Assembly (NCBI GenBank): GCA_947685225.1
Contig: CANTUV010000009.1
Span: 9,920,001 to 9,984,000, forward strand
Direction of reading: 5' to 3'
From: Garcia nutans
Taxonomy: Eukaryota > Streptophyta > Magnoliopsida > Malpighiales > Euphorbiaceae
Length of the DNA stretch: 64,000 nt
Made by a program: the position numbers and the translations under genes. Of the stretch, positions 11,039-21,561 are shown one piece after another. How positions within the stretch are numbered: position 1 is the first letter of the stretch; every line of letters starts with the position of its first letter. The notes under the pieces are model-generated. The model ran no database searches and was not told where the DNA came from. It was given only the letters and a program-made list of their open reading frames with translations.

Positions 11039-11910
11039 ATGGAGAGGATTTACTTGCTTTTCATTCAATTCTATCATAGCCTCCACTTCTACTCTCAGGT
11101 ATGAACCTTAATGCTTGAGAGGGTTATTCTTCTTGAATTGCATGGTTAAGAAAATTCGATGCAATGTAGTTCATGCTATTACTCATTTTTTCTACTAGCA
11201 GTCCTAGAAAGGGGTACTGGGTAACTTACATGGTGACATGTATGTCACAAGGCTAGCTCACAGTTTGGGTGTGTTGGATGGATGCCTCCTGATGACTGTG
11301 GATGGGTTTCCTAAACTTTTAGGTATGGACACTTTAAAGTGATTAAACCAGGAGAAGGTGGTGGAGCTACAGGCACCAACTATGGATTCTGAGCTAGTCC
11401 CTCCTGCTCCCACTTCTGACATACCTCCACCGCTACCGACATACTTCCCTGGCCTATCCACCACTACTGGATCTTCTTCCTCAACTGGCCCGCCCTTTAC
11501 TCCAGCCCCTACCTTTAGAGACTAGTGTCATTATGTTAATGTTGAGTGTGATGATGTGAGGAAACCTAATAATTTTGAGCAGCAGATATGCAGGATAGAA
11601 GGCCAATTAGGGAACCTAGATTTGCATTGGAAGAAGTTATTAGCTCAGCAAGAACATATCTAGCTTTCCATGGAGCAATGCAGCTCTTCCTTTCAAGTGA
11701 AATTGGATCATGAGATATTGAGAAGGCAATGGCTAGAGTAGTCCTTGCTTGAGTTTTGGAAGTCTCAGGGGTTCAGCCCTTCGTAGCCACCTCCTCTACC
11801 ACTTCAGTCTCCACCATATCAGCCCTGGTGCCACGTGTAGATGTTTCGAATACCAATTTCGGTGATGATACCAGTGCCAGTAGTGAGGATGCTGCGCCCA
11901 TAAATGACTA
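11039..11910 (+). pseudogene. Athila B ORF1 remnant
   Basis: Lies where ORF1 sits in copy A. Conceptual translation is broken by stops but gives stretches such as HGDMYVTRLAHSLGVLDG (about 11230), then a proline/serine-rich tail (PPAPTSDIPPPLPTY) and a possible coiled-coil region with RIEGQLGNLDLHWKK (about 11590). The call rests mainly on position and this layout. The protein would have no known function. Confidence 0.4.
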
Positions 11911-13226
11911 GTCCACTCTTCCTTTTCCATCTCATGGATTCTTTTTCTTTACTTAATTAATTTCTTTTTATTTTTCTTTCTTTTAGATGATAGTACTTTT
12001 TCACCAGTTCATATTTTTGTTTCTTTTCCTTTATTTCTGTATTTATTTCTTTCTATCTTTTTCTATATATACATGAATCTACACAATTTTGCATGTTAGT
12101 CTTTGTTTTATAGCTAATTTGACTTTGCAATGCTTTTGGGACTATATTCATATATGTCATTCATGGACATGATAGGGCAACTCTTTCTCTCTTGTTGATT
12201 TTCTTGTTTTACACACATTGGGGACAATGTACATCTTAAGTGTGGGGGAGAGTTCCACTTCCTAGATTGAATTTTATTGTATTTATTTCATTAGTTTCAT
12301 ATGATTCATCAGTCTCATTTAATTCCTTTAACTTATTTTTGGGTTCAAGTAAACTAGATTGCAATAATAGTATGAATTGAAATGGTTCCTCTTTATATTA
12401 AATTAATGGTTGATTTACTGAATGACAACAACCTGTTGAGGTCGACTCGACTAACTTAATCAATTGCTAAGGACCAAATGTAATAGTCAAAATTAGTTAG
12501 TTGATTGATGAGAATTGCAAACCTGAAGTTGGAAACCTTAGTTACATTTTTTAGCATGTTAAAATTCTTTAGATACTTGAGTCAAACTTAGTATGACATA
12601 CTTAGTATCTTAAGTTTATGACCACTTATGTATTCTTATAAAAAAAAGAGAAAAAAAATTGCATAAGGAGCTTTGAAAATTTTTCCATATTCCACTGATT
12701 TTAAATCTTGAATTAAAACGAAGGAATTGGAATCATGAATAGTGCTAGTAGCCATTTGAATGGTGATTCTAACTGAGTAACTGGGGATCAACATCACAAA
12801 TATTTACCTTCACGTTAAAAAGCTAGCATCAGTTTAAACAAATCAAGCTCCTTAGAAAAAAATGGTTCAAGTAGTGCAAGTTAAGTGCATAGCGAATAAT
12901 CACGAAAAAAAGAAAAAAAATCAAAGAACTTAAGAGAAAATTTATGCTTTCTTACTTTGTTCATGAATTTTGAGTTCTTGGAATTTTATGCTCAATCTTT
13001 TAACTCTGAATTTTTAAATTTTAGATTTGTGAAAGTTTTGTTTTGAAACTTCTTAATTCAGCTGTCACGTTTGAGAATTAGTTTTTGGCTGAAAATTTGG
13101 GTTTTCTGATTCGAGTATTGTAAAACTTTTCTTTTCTTTTTGGATATAAAAGGGTCCTTCATTTCTATTTATTATAATGATTTAGTTTGCTTGAGGACAA
13201 GTAAAAAACTAAAGTGTGGGGGAATT
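11911..13226 (+). other. Athila B 3' untranslated region
   Basis: No gene. Two purine boxes match those of copies A and C: GGGGACAATG with AAGTGTGGGGG at 12220-12248, and TTGAGGACAAG with AAAGTGTGGGGG at 13191-13222, the latter touching the LTR and serving as the presumed polypurine tract. The intervening about 950 bp is AT-rich without recognisable features. Confidence 0.6.
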
Positions 13227-14607
13227 TGATAAGTGTATAATTGATGATATTTTTGCTCCTATTTCTTAGTGTATTTATTATCAAATTGAGTTTAATTTAT
13301 TTGTTCAAGTGCTTCTTAGGGTTGATTTTAGAAATCTTTTACACTTTGAGGCCTTATGGTCATTTAGGCCAGATTCATAGATGAAAGACAAGGAAAAGAG
13401 CTATTTTGGGAAAATCCTTCAAGTGGCACACCCAACGACACAGGCATGTCAATGACCGTGTCTTTTGCCACCTTACAAAAGCTTCGACACACCCAAGGAC
13501 ATGGGCATGTCAGTACCAGTATCCTTAATCATGCATTCTAGTAGCTATAATAGGTTTGACTGCTTGGCCTTGTTGTTGCCTATGCCATCAACATTGAAAA
13601 ACATCATCGTTAACAAGCCCAGAGACACAGGTATAAATGGACATGGGCTTGTCAGGCTAAATCTCTGGGGTATAAAATTTGATCTGACGTGCAAATTAGG
13701 TATCTAGTTTTTTTTATCACTTGGAGACAACTTCTTTAGAAAACAAAAAGAGTTTGACAACTGAGATTGAAGGTGAAGATCCAATTTATATAAGATTTAA
13801 ATCAAGAATCAAGGATTAAAGTGAAGAAACACAAATCATTCATCATGGATTGTTTGAATTCTTTTACTTATTTCTTTTGTTTTAGTTTTCTTGTTATGAA
13901 CATGAATTAAATTATTTCTATCTAGATATTGATGAACCCTAGCTTTATTTTATGGATTTAATAGTTTTTATTAAATTAAATCATTTAATTGAGTTGTCTT
14001 ATTCTTATGATTCTTAATTGTTTATTTCCATTTGATAATAGCATGCTTATTAATTGGTTACAATTTTCATATTATTGACTTAAAGAGCTTGATATGAATA
14101 GAATTCTCATCAGGGTTGAGGGTTGATTGGAGTGCTAGAGATAGACATACAAGATCCTTTGATTTATAATTCCTTGTTCCTATTGCGAGATCTATTTAAT
14201 TATACTTGAGAGAAGAGATTCCTAGCATTCTACTTAGTAATTAGGGATTAACTCGCTTGAGAGAGGTTTTGGTCTAATTTAGAGGAATGCTAATTCAACT
14301 ATGTTATTTGATTTAATTGAATTGGTATTCATAAATACTTTTTTATAGGTAGGGGGATTCAATATTTGGATAGTGTTTTTATCATCAATTTTGTTTGCAC
14401 AATACTCAATTTTTCATTAATTTAATTTATTAGGTAATTCATTTTTTTATTTTAATCATCACAAAAATTATTAGATTGCCAAACAACAATTGAAATTTGT
14501 ACTAGTAATTGACCTTGTCCCAGTGGAATGATATCTTACTCACCACTTTATTACTTGCGCAACCCATATACTTGTAATAACATTGCAAAAACACAAATTC
14601 GTCAACA
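13227..14607 (+). repeat. Athila B 3' LTR
   Basis: Begins TGATAAGTGTATAA right after the polypurine tract and is assigned to end at GTCAACA (14601-14607), where copia-like sequence starts. A decayed GACACA/ATGGGCATGTC palindrome array lies at 13424-13660. The right edge is uncertain by a few bases because the matching LTR is not in the window. Confidence 0.65.
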
Positions 14608-15064
14608 ATTTGAGTGTGAGCATTGAAACACTTAGGTTTTAGAGTGAGCATGGGAAAACTTTGTTGGGATGTGAGGATAATACTCTAACCATTGTAAAAG
14701 TTAGGTGTGAGCTTGTGAAAACACCAAGTAAGAGTTAAACTTATAAAAACTTAAAGTGTTCATTCTATACTCTTCTATTGCTTCAACTAGTTTTAAATTT
14801 TCAATTTGCCATCACTTTCTTCAAACAACCAATTCACCCCCTTGATTACCATTTTAGGACAAAAATTAGTATTAGGGCTACAAAATTTCAAAAAGCATAA
14901 TTGTGAAATTTGATCCACCATGGCAGCCACTTGTGATAGTTCAATCTCTTCATCTCATGGAAATCTCAATTCCCATCTTAAACCTTACTGTTAGCCAAAC
15001 TACTGTATTTTTTATCTTAGGCAATCAAATTGATTAACACTAACTTTTATACCAAGTTACATTT
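14608..15064 (+). mobile_element. Copia-1 fragment: LTR end plus gag start
   Basis: 14608-14880 matches 15818-16180 of the next element: the GAGTGTGAGC...AACACTTAGG segment and the CAATTCACCCCC segment near the LTR end. A decayed primer site (TTAGTATTAGGGC at about 14866) and a gag start (ATG at 14920, MAATCDSSISSSHG) follow. After about 15000 similarity to gag stops. This is an older insertion of the same family, cut on the left by Athila B and on the right by copia-2. Confidence 0.6.
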
Positions 15065-16164
15065 TGTAGGAACTTAATTTTTGGAGAAATCTTAAAAAGC
15101 CCGATTAGAGCATAGACTAGCCCGATTGGACTTAAGGCTTGTCGAACCAAACATTTTTAATAAAAAATAACATGGTCACGAGTACTCTCAAATCCCACCA
15201 TACCAAGTAAAGACCCATCTAACCATGCACAAGTCTGACCATACCATTGAAGAAGAAATTGCCAAACTTATCCAGTAAGGTTCACGGCCAATGGTACTCT
15301 CAGTTTGTCACTATACCAAGAAAAGCCCAACTGGACCATTTGAAATTCTAACTGAACTTTGATATGAACATTGAACAAAAAGCACAGAAAGTTTCATGAT
15401 CCAAAGTCCTCCTACATATTCATTGGACCACAAGAATGCCAACTGGACCATTCTTAATACCGACCAAACCTTTTGAAAATATGTCTCTTATTTTTCCACT
15501 CAATTGGTGAAAGCAACATGTGCCAACTGTTGGAGGAGCGTCTGTAAGAAAATAAAATATTTTGACTGGACCAATCAAATTTTGATTGTACCAGCCATGG
15601 TATGACCGAGAAATTATTATTCATACCATAAAATTGCTTTGACAAATATTTCAAGTGGGGAACAATAATCAAACATGTTGGACACCACTTCAAATGACTA
15701 TATCAAGACTTGAAGGTTATAAATACCTTAAAAAACTTCATTTATTCATTTTTCATTTCCTTGCATGAAAATATATACTTGTATTCAATTGAGTGTTAGG
15801 TATGAGCATTAAACACTATTGTAAGTTTGAGTGTGAGCTTGGAAACACTTAGGTTTTAGAGTGAGCCTAGGAAAAACTCTTGTTAGGGTTGTAAGGAAGT
15901 TCTCGAACCTTGTATAAGTTCGGTGTGATCTTATGAAAACACAAAGTTAGAGTTGAGCTTGTAAAAACTCAAGATTAGTGGAAACTTAATAGGTTGTTAA
16001 GGAAGTGGATGTAGGATTAAGGTTATTCAAACCACTATAAATTCTCTTGTGTTCATTCTTCTCTACTCCTCTTCTTTTTGGTTTTGCTTTTAATTTTCAA
16101 TTTTCCATCAATTATTCAAATCAACCAATTCACCCCCTCTCTTGGTTGCCACCTTAGGACAACA
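15065..16164 (+). repeat. Copia-2 5' LTR
   Basis: TGTAGGAAC at the left and GGACAACA at the right (TG...CA); about 1100 bp. The last 350 bp match copia-1. The middle contains several ACTGGACCA-type repeats and a perfect hairpin at 15572-15588 (arms CAATCAAA and TTTGATTG, one-base loop). The left edge is inferred from the TG terminus and the end of copia-1 sequence; no second LTR is available to confirm it. Confidence 0.6.
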
Positions 16165-16178
16165 ATTTTATCAAAGCC
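16165..16178 (+). other. Primer binding site, initiator-Met type, decayed
   Basis: ATTTTATCAAAGCC directly follows the LTR and resembles the plant copia consensus TGGTATCAGAGCC with a few changes. It would have bound the 3' end of initiator tRNA-Met to prime minus-strand synthesis. Confidence 0.55.
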
Positions 16179-16218
16179 TCAAAATTTCAAAAAGCTTAAT
16201 TGTGAAATTTGATCCATC

Positions 16219-17117
16219 ATGGTAGCCACTTATAATACTTCAATTTGTTCATCTCATGGAAACCTCAACTCTCATCTTAAACATTAGTTTGATGGAATAG
16301 ATTATTCTTATTGGAAATATAAGATGTACTTGTTCCTTGATAGTGAGGGAGTTGAGCTTTGGAAATATATAGAAAAAGAGTGGAAATGCTCAAGAAAGGG
16401 CTTTCTACAAGAACAATAGGGCAATCTATATCTTGATGAACTCCTTATCTAGAGAAGAAGGTGAAAGAGTTCAAAATCTTATATGTGCACTTAGCATTTG
16501 AAAAACTCTTAAGAATTATCATGAGGGTATAACCCAAATGAGGTTCACCAAGACCCAAATGCTTGTACATGAGTATAAACTTTCAAAATGAAGCCCAATG
16601 AAAATGTCACCAAAATGACAAATTGGTTGTTTGCTATTGTCAATGACTTGAAGAAATATGGAAAATTCTATGATTAAGGTGATGTTAATAGCAAAATATT
16701 GTGGGCACTTAAAGCCAAAAAGAGCTTTGAATCAAATGTCTCCTCAATTAAAGAAGCTCATGATCTTAGAACATTGAGAACTGACGAGCTAGTTGGAAAA
16801 CTCCTCACCTTTGAATTGCAAGCTGAGAAAAATGATGACAAAGGTGAGAAGGATAAGAGGAAAGCAATTGCTCTCAAAGTCACTAAGAAGATGAGAGATC
16901 AAGTGAAGAATATAGTGATGATGTTGAAGAGATGGCCATGCTTTCTAAAAGAGCAAGTGAATGGAAAAGAAAGAGGAGATGGCAAGTTAACAAAGATAAT
17001 TCATCAAAATCCTCTTTCAAAGATAAGGAGAAAAAGAATGAAGTAAAATATTATAAATGTGGCAAACTGGGCCTCATCAAAATGGATTGCTTCAAGATGA
17101 AGAATAAGAAGAAATAG
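16219..17117 (+). pseudogene. Copia-2 gag, broken
   Basis: Starts with ATG at 16219 (MVATYNTSICSSHG). After an early stop it shows FDGIDYSYWKYKMYLFL, the N-terminal block of copia gag. Further on it has SFESNVSSIKEAHDL and ELVGKLLTFELQ (UBN2-type gag, about 16730-16820) and a degenerate zinc knuckle (YYKCGKLGLIKMDCFKM, about 17050; the first Cys and the His are changed). Gag forms the cytoplasmic particle that packages element RNA. Several stops and frameshifts make it non-functional. Confidence 0.75.
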
Positions 17118-17671
17118 GACAAAGAGAAGAAAAATCTCTCAAAGCCACATGGGATGATGACTCCTCAAGTAAAGAAGAAGGGGAGGAGGAGCAAGGAATT
17201 ACAAATTTATGTCCCATGGCTTTTAGGGATGATGATCACACCAATGAGGTAAGTACTCAATCTCTAAATCTTAATGCACATAGTGATAATGTTGATGATG
17301 CTTTGGATGATAATGATTTAGTTGAGCATATAAACTTAAGAGTCCATAAACATTTTAACAAAATAAAGTTTTATAAGGAAAAATATTCTAAGCTAGAAAA
17401 AGATAATCTCCTTAAAAAATTCTATATTAGAATTAAAGACATCAAATGAACAATTATCAAAAACTATTGATGAAATATCTAAAAATTCATCTTCCCTAGA
17501 GAAAATTTCAAAAGAAAATGGCATTTTGAAAGAAGAAATAAATGAATTAAAGAACTCTATTCTATGTTTCATAAGGTTAAGGAAGCCTTAGATGCATTGA
17601 TTAGTATTCAAAGGTCACCTTCATCCAAGTATGGCTTAGGATTGAATGACTCATCTACTATTACGTCCAAT
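17118..17671 (+). pseudogene. Copia-2 gag-protease linker, broken
   Basis: Conceptual translation gives an acidic/charged segment (MAFRDDDHTNEVS at 17216) and a lysine-rich, probably coiled-coil stretch (FNKIKFYKEKYSKLEKDN). Such linkers lie between zinc knuckle and protease in copia polyproteins. It is cut at 17671 by the solo LTR; 17667-17671 is the left target duplication CCAAT. Confidence 0.5.
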
Positions 17672-19142
17672 TATAGACCCTTGATTTTAGCCCTAAGCTA
17701 GTTTGGTCCTAATTAAAGAAGGCTTAAGTCATGATTGGTCCATTCTTAATAAGCTTAAACCTGTTTTAAGCTTTTGGTTAGAACGATTCAATTTTATGAA
17801 GGCCTTAAATAAGTCTGATTTGATTTTTAAAGCCCAAAAACGATATGAAAGCAATTTTGGTTTGATATGGATCATGTCATATCAAATTGGGCCTACTCAT
17901 TCTTATGGATGGTCCATATCGAATTAGGTATTTCCTAATTCTACTTGAATCCAGTAACCATTCACCAAAGTTTATCTTGTGCAATTATTTATTAAAGTCA
18001 GCATTATAGGGGCCTTAAGTTTTTACAATAACCAATTTTAAACTAAAAAACCCTAATTCCAAACCAAAGCCAAGTTTTACTCCTAAAATCCTAATTTATT
18101 TTCTAAAACACTAGTTTACATTCTAAACCCTAGTTTTTATAAAAAAAAAACCCTAACATTATTTTTCAAAACATAAAACCCTAATTTCTATAAGTATAAA
18201 CCCTATATAGATAGAAATCCTAATTCTCCAACAAAACCTTTTCATGTAAATTGTCTACCTTTTAGGGGTGCTACCCCCAATCCCCTGCAGGGGGCACTGC
18301 TTCCTTAACCCTCGCCCATTAACCATTTCATTTATTTAAAATATGTCCAGTAGCGGAACCACCGTAAGCACAACCCTTGTCGTCATGCCCTATATTTCAT
18401 TAATGGGTTAGTATTAAGATTTATTTGTAAATTGTAATTTTTAATCACAATGATTGATTATTTGTTCAATTACTTGCTTTACCATGGATGATTATTAAGT
18501 AATTATTGATTGTATTTTTAATAGAACTTGTAAAAGGCATGTTTCCACTCATGGGTGCCTTATTTGTTTAATTTATTTAATTTATGTAGTTTAGTTTATT
18601 TAAAGGTTATTGGGACAATTGTAAGGGACATGTTTCCACCTTTTGGTGTGTGGTCCATTTTATTTATTTATCTTGTTTTTCTTTTGGAAAATGGACATTT
18701 GTAAAGGCATGTTTCCATCCATGGATGGGTGCCTATTTATTATTTTGTTTGGACTTGTTTTGATTTTAATGCAATAATTCTTTATTTTAATGTTCACATG
18801 TAATATGGATCATATCATAATATTTAAGAATTTTATAATATCTAGACTTGAAAAAGAGTCCGGTTACAATGAACCGGGCATTATAGGGATGCTGGGTCAT
18901 TCTCACCTTCCCCATACATACCCAACTTTTTGAACTCACTAGGGGGTTGGGATTCCTTAGGAATCGAGTCATCCACCCCTTTCTTTTTCTTGGCCCGTCC
19001 AAGTGGTGACTCTATTTTCTCCGGATTTAGGCCCGTGTTCTCTAAGGCCTTGAGCCTAACAGTGCCGAAGTTGCAAGAACCATTCCACATGGGTGTGGGG
19101 AATAATTCCACATGGGAGTGGGGGTGAAAATACCCATTCATA
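17672..19142 (+). mobile_element. Solo LTR of a Tat/Ogre-like element
   Basis: Flanked by the 5-bp direct repeat CCAAT (17667-17671 and 19143-19147), with copia sequence resuming on both sides, so it is a solo LTR left by LTR-LTR recombination. Ends are TATAGACCC and CATTCATA; related LTRs have TGTAGACCC and CTCACA, so both ends show C-to-T or G-to-A change. Inside: an AAACCCTAA-rich stretch (18045-18210), a perfect CCCCTGCAGGGG palindrome at 18281-18292, three nested hairpin units (18534-18560, about 18625-18655, 18704-18734) and the CCGGTT/GAACCGG segment near 18858. Confidence 0.85.
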
Positions 19143-20203
19143 CCAATACACTAATATGTGTCAAAGCTTCTACAACTCAAACCTCTAGCGTTGATGTTGA
19201 AAAGAATATAAATATGCACACTACGCCTTAAAGTCCTAAAAATACTACACAAGGCTCAATAAGTTTAGAACTAAGTTTCCAAGAGCAAATTATGCATATA
19301 TGTACACAAGGCATGAAAACATCCATAAGTATGCTTATAAGCAATCCTATCCCACACACTTATAATTGTCAATTTAACCATTCAATATTTAGTAGAAAAA
19401 GAATGTAAAGACATAAAACCTTGTATCAATGCCAATATTGCATGAAATTTGGACATAAAAGTACATTTTGTTACATTATGAAGGCTCACCTCAAATTGGA
19501 AGATCTTTCTATAATTAACCTCCAAAGACCCAAGTTCATTTGGGTACCTAAAAGGAGATAAAACCTTATCATCTTGTAGGTTTGCCTAAAATCTACTATC
19601 AATGAATGTGTTTAGCTTGTTGATAGTGGATGCTCAAGGCACATGACCATTACTATAAAACTTTTCACAACTCTTGCTTACAAGTAAGGAGGCAATGTAA
19701 CTTTTAGAAATAATGCTAAAGGTAGAATTATAGGCATTGGCTCTATTGGTATGCTTGGCAAAAATATAATTGAAAATGTTTGGTTGGTTGATGGATTGAA
19801 ACATAATTTGCTTAGTGTGATAAAGATGATGTCAACTTTAACTCCACAAGATGCCAAATTATTTGTTGTAATAGTGAACTTGCATTCAATGGAACTAGAA
19901 TTGGAAACACTTATAAAATTGATCAACACTCTAACAATGCTTTTGAATGTTTAGTAACTTTTAACAATGATGCTTGGTTATGGCATAGAAGATTAGGACA
20001 TGCTAATATGGATCAATTGCATTATTTAAGCAAAGGAGAACTTATAGATGTCTTCCTTAAAATAAAATTTAATAAGGAAAAAATATGTGAACCTTGTCAA
20101 TTTGGAAAATAACATAAGAGCTCTTTCAAAACTAAAAATTGTGTAAGCACATCTCGACCTTTTAAACTAATACATTTGGATTTATTTGGTCTTAATAGAG
20201 TTG
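19143..20203 (+). pseudogene. Copia-2 protease and integrase start, broken
   Basis: Resumes after the target duplication. A second knuckle-like segment (QCQYCMKFGHKSTFC, about 19430) precedes the aspartic protease signature LVDSGCSRHMT at 19616-19648. GIGSIGMLGKN and NVWLVDGLKHNLLSV follow, then the GAG-pre-integrase domain (AWLWHRRLGHAN at about 19970; CEPCQFGK at about 20087) and the start of the integrase core (LIHLDLFGLN). Truncated at 20203 by the G1 LTR. Multiple stops. Confidence 0.75.
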
Positions 20204-21180
20204 TGTGAGAGGGGAATTTTTCCCCTACTCCCTTGTGGAATAGTTCTTGTGACTTCGGCAATATTAGGCTCAGGGCCTTAGAGAATATGAGCCTAAACCC
20301 GGAGAAAATGGAGTCCCAACTGGACAGGCCAAGAAAAAGAAAGTGGTGGATGACATGATTCCTAAGGATTCCCCAACCTCCTAATGGGTTCGAAAAGTAG
20401 GATACATATTGGGAAGGTAAGAATAACCCAGCACCCCTATAATGCCCGGTTCATTGTAACTAGCCTCATTTTCAGGTCTAAATATTATAAAATTCTTAGC
20501 TTATTACAATATTATCTATACTATATATGAATATTAAAATACAGAATTATTGTATTAAAATCAAAACAAGTTCAAACAAAACAATAAATGGGCACCCATA
20601 CAAGATGGAAACATGCCCTTACAACCATGTCCAATATCTAAAATAACTAGGACACCCACCAAAAGGTGGAAACATGTGTAACACCCCTTCCCAACCTACA
20701 TGTGTAAGCTGAGTAGAGGTGCCACACTATCCTAATTGTTGCTACCAATTTACTTAGTCAAATTTTAGTTCTGATTTTTACAGAAATTTTGCCATAGTTC
20801 CGCCTAGAAATTTGGATCCCAAGTGTCGTCAAAACTTGTTTTTCTGATTTTTGAAAACATTTTACACATACCAATGTGAATAAGAATACCATCAAATTTA
20901 ATGCACTCCCAATGAATCCACCTTATACCCTCAACTACAAACCTGCACGAAGAGTTCACACTTCTAATATAACATAAAGTAAAGATTTATGATTATTACA
21001 TACTACTAACATACAATTATAACATAGAAAATCTCTTTTATATTTATTCATATACATGCCACAACTATCGACTCATAATGGAACTAAAAGATCTACCCCT
21101 GAGATTTGCTGTGGTCTGGTCGTTGCTTCCCCAAGATTTATCTACTGCTCCGAACCTACGAGTCAAGGAAAACTTAACTC

Positions 21181-21200
21181 GCTGAGCATTGTCGCTCAGT
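21181..21200. other. Conserved stem-loop in Tekay LTR (second copy 28273-28292)
   Basis: Arms GCTGAGC and GCTCAGT (six Watson-Crick pairs and one G-T) around ATTGTC here and GTTGTC in the other LTR. The counterpart in the divergent LTR at 70-89 keeps the pairing with a G-C to A-T exchange. It lies about 500 bp inside the LTR end, downstream of the predicted TATA box in element sense, so it would be transcribed. Confidence 0.7.
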
Positions 21201-21436
21201 GGGTACTTTACCAATAAAAATAAAAGTAGTACATGAAAGTATTCGAAGTAAAAAGGAAATAATAAAATCAACAATCAACCAACATTAAACCAATAGAAAT
21301 CGTGATACATTCAGTATGATATGTTTTCAATAATGTAAAATCATAATTCAAATTCATTTGCATTATATAGTTCAACGAAAAATAATATGTCTTTGATCCA
21401 GGCTCTACTGGTATATAGGTAACCATAGTGATAAGG

Positions 21437-21561
21437 CAGTGGCCCTCACCACTGTAACATAGGTGGCCCTCACCACCGATATCAGATCACAGGAATGGCC
21501 CTCACCATCCTGGTTATAACCAATGGCCCTCACCATTGGCCCCCAATGGCCCTCACCATTG
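21437..21561. repeat. Five-hairpin array with invariant loop CCCTCA (second copy 28529-28653)
   Basis: Each unit has the core TGG CCCTCA CCA with different matched arms: CAGTGG/CCACTG (21437-21454), GGTGG/CCACC (21462-21477), AGG(A)ATGG/CCATCCT with one bulged A (21491-21511), CCAATGG/CCATTGG (21520-21539), CAATGG/CCATTG (21544-21561). The arms differ between units but stay complementary within each unit. It lies in the transcribed part of the LTR if the TATA prediction is right. The array is identical in the other LTR. Confidence 0.9.

Larger units (their letters stand above)
9221..14607 (+). mobile_element. Athila-type Ty3/gypsy element, copy B (3' part), old
   Basis: Resumes in pol at 9221 immediately after the copy A LTR and continues through integrase, an ORF1 remnant, 3'UTR, purine tract and 3' LTR. 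Many stops and frameshifts make it clearly older than A. Its 5' part lies left of A, outside the window. Its right edge lies in a copia LTR fragment, so B inserted into that copia. Confidence 0.75.
15065..20203 (+). mobile_element. Copia-2: Ty1/copia element, 5' part, split by a solo LTR
   Basis: LTR, primer site, gag, protease and the start of integrase in copia order on the plus strand. It is split at 17671/19143 by a solo LTR and ends abruptly at about 20203 where the minus-strand LTR of G1 begins. RT, RNase H and the 3' LTR are not in the window. All coding parts contain stops. Confidence 0.75.
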
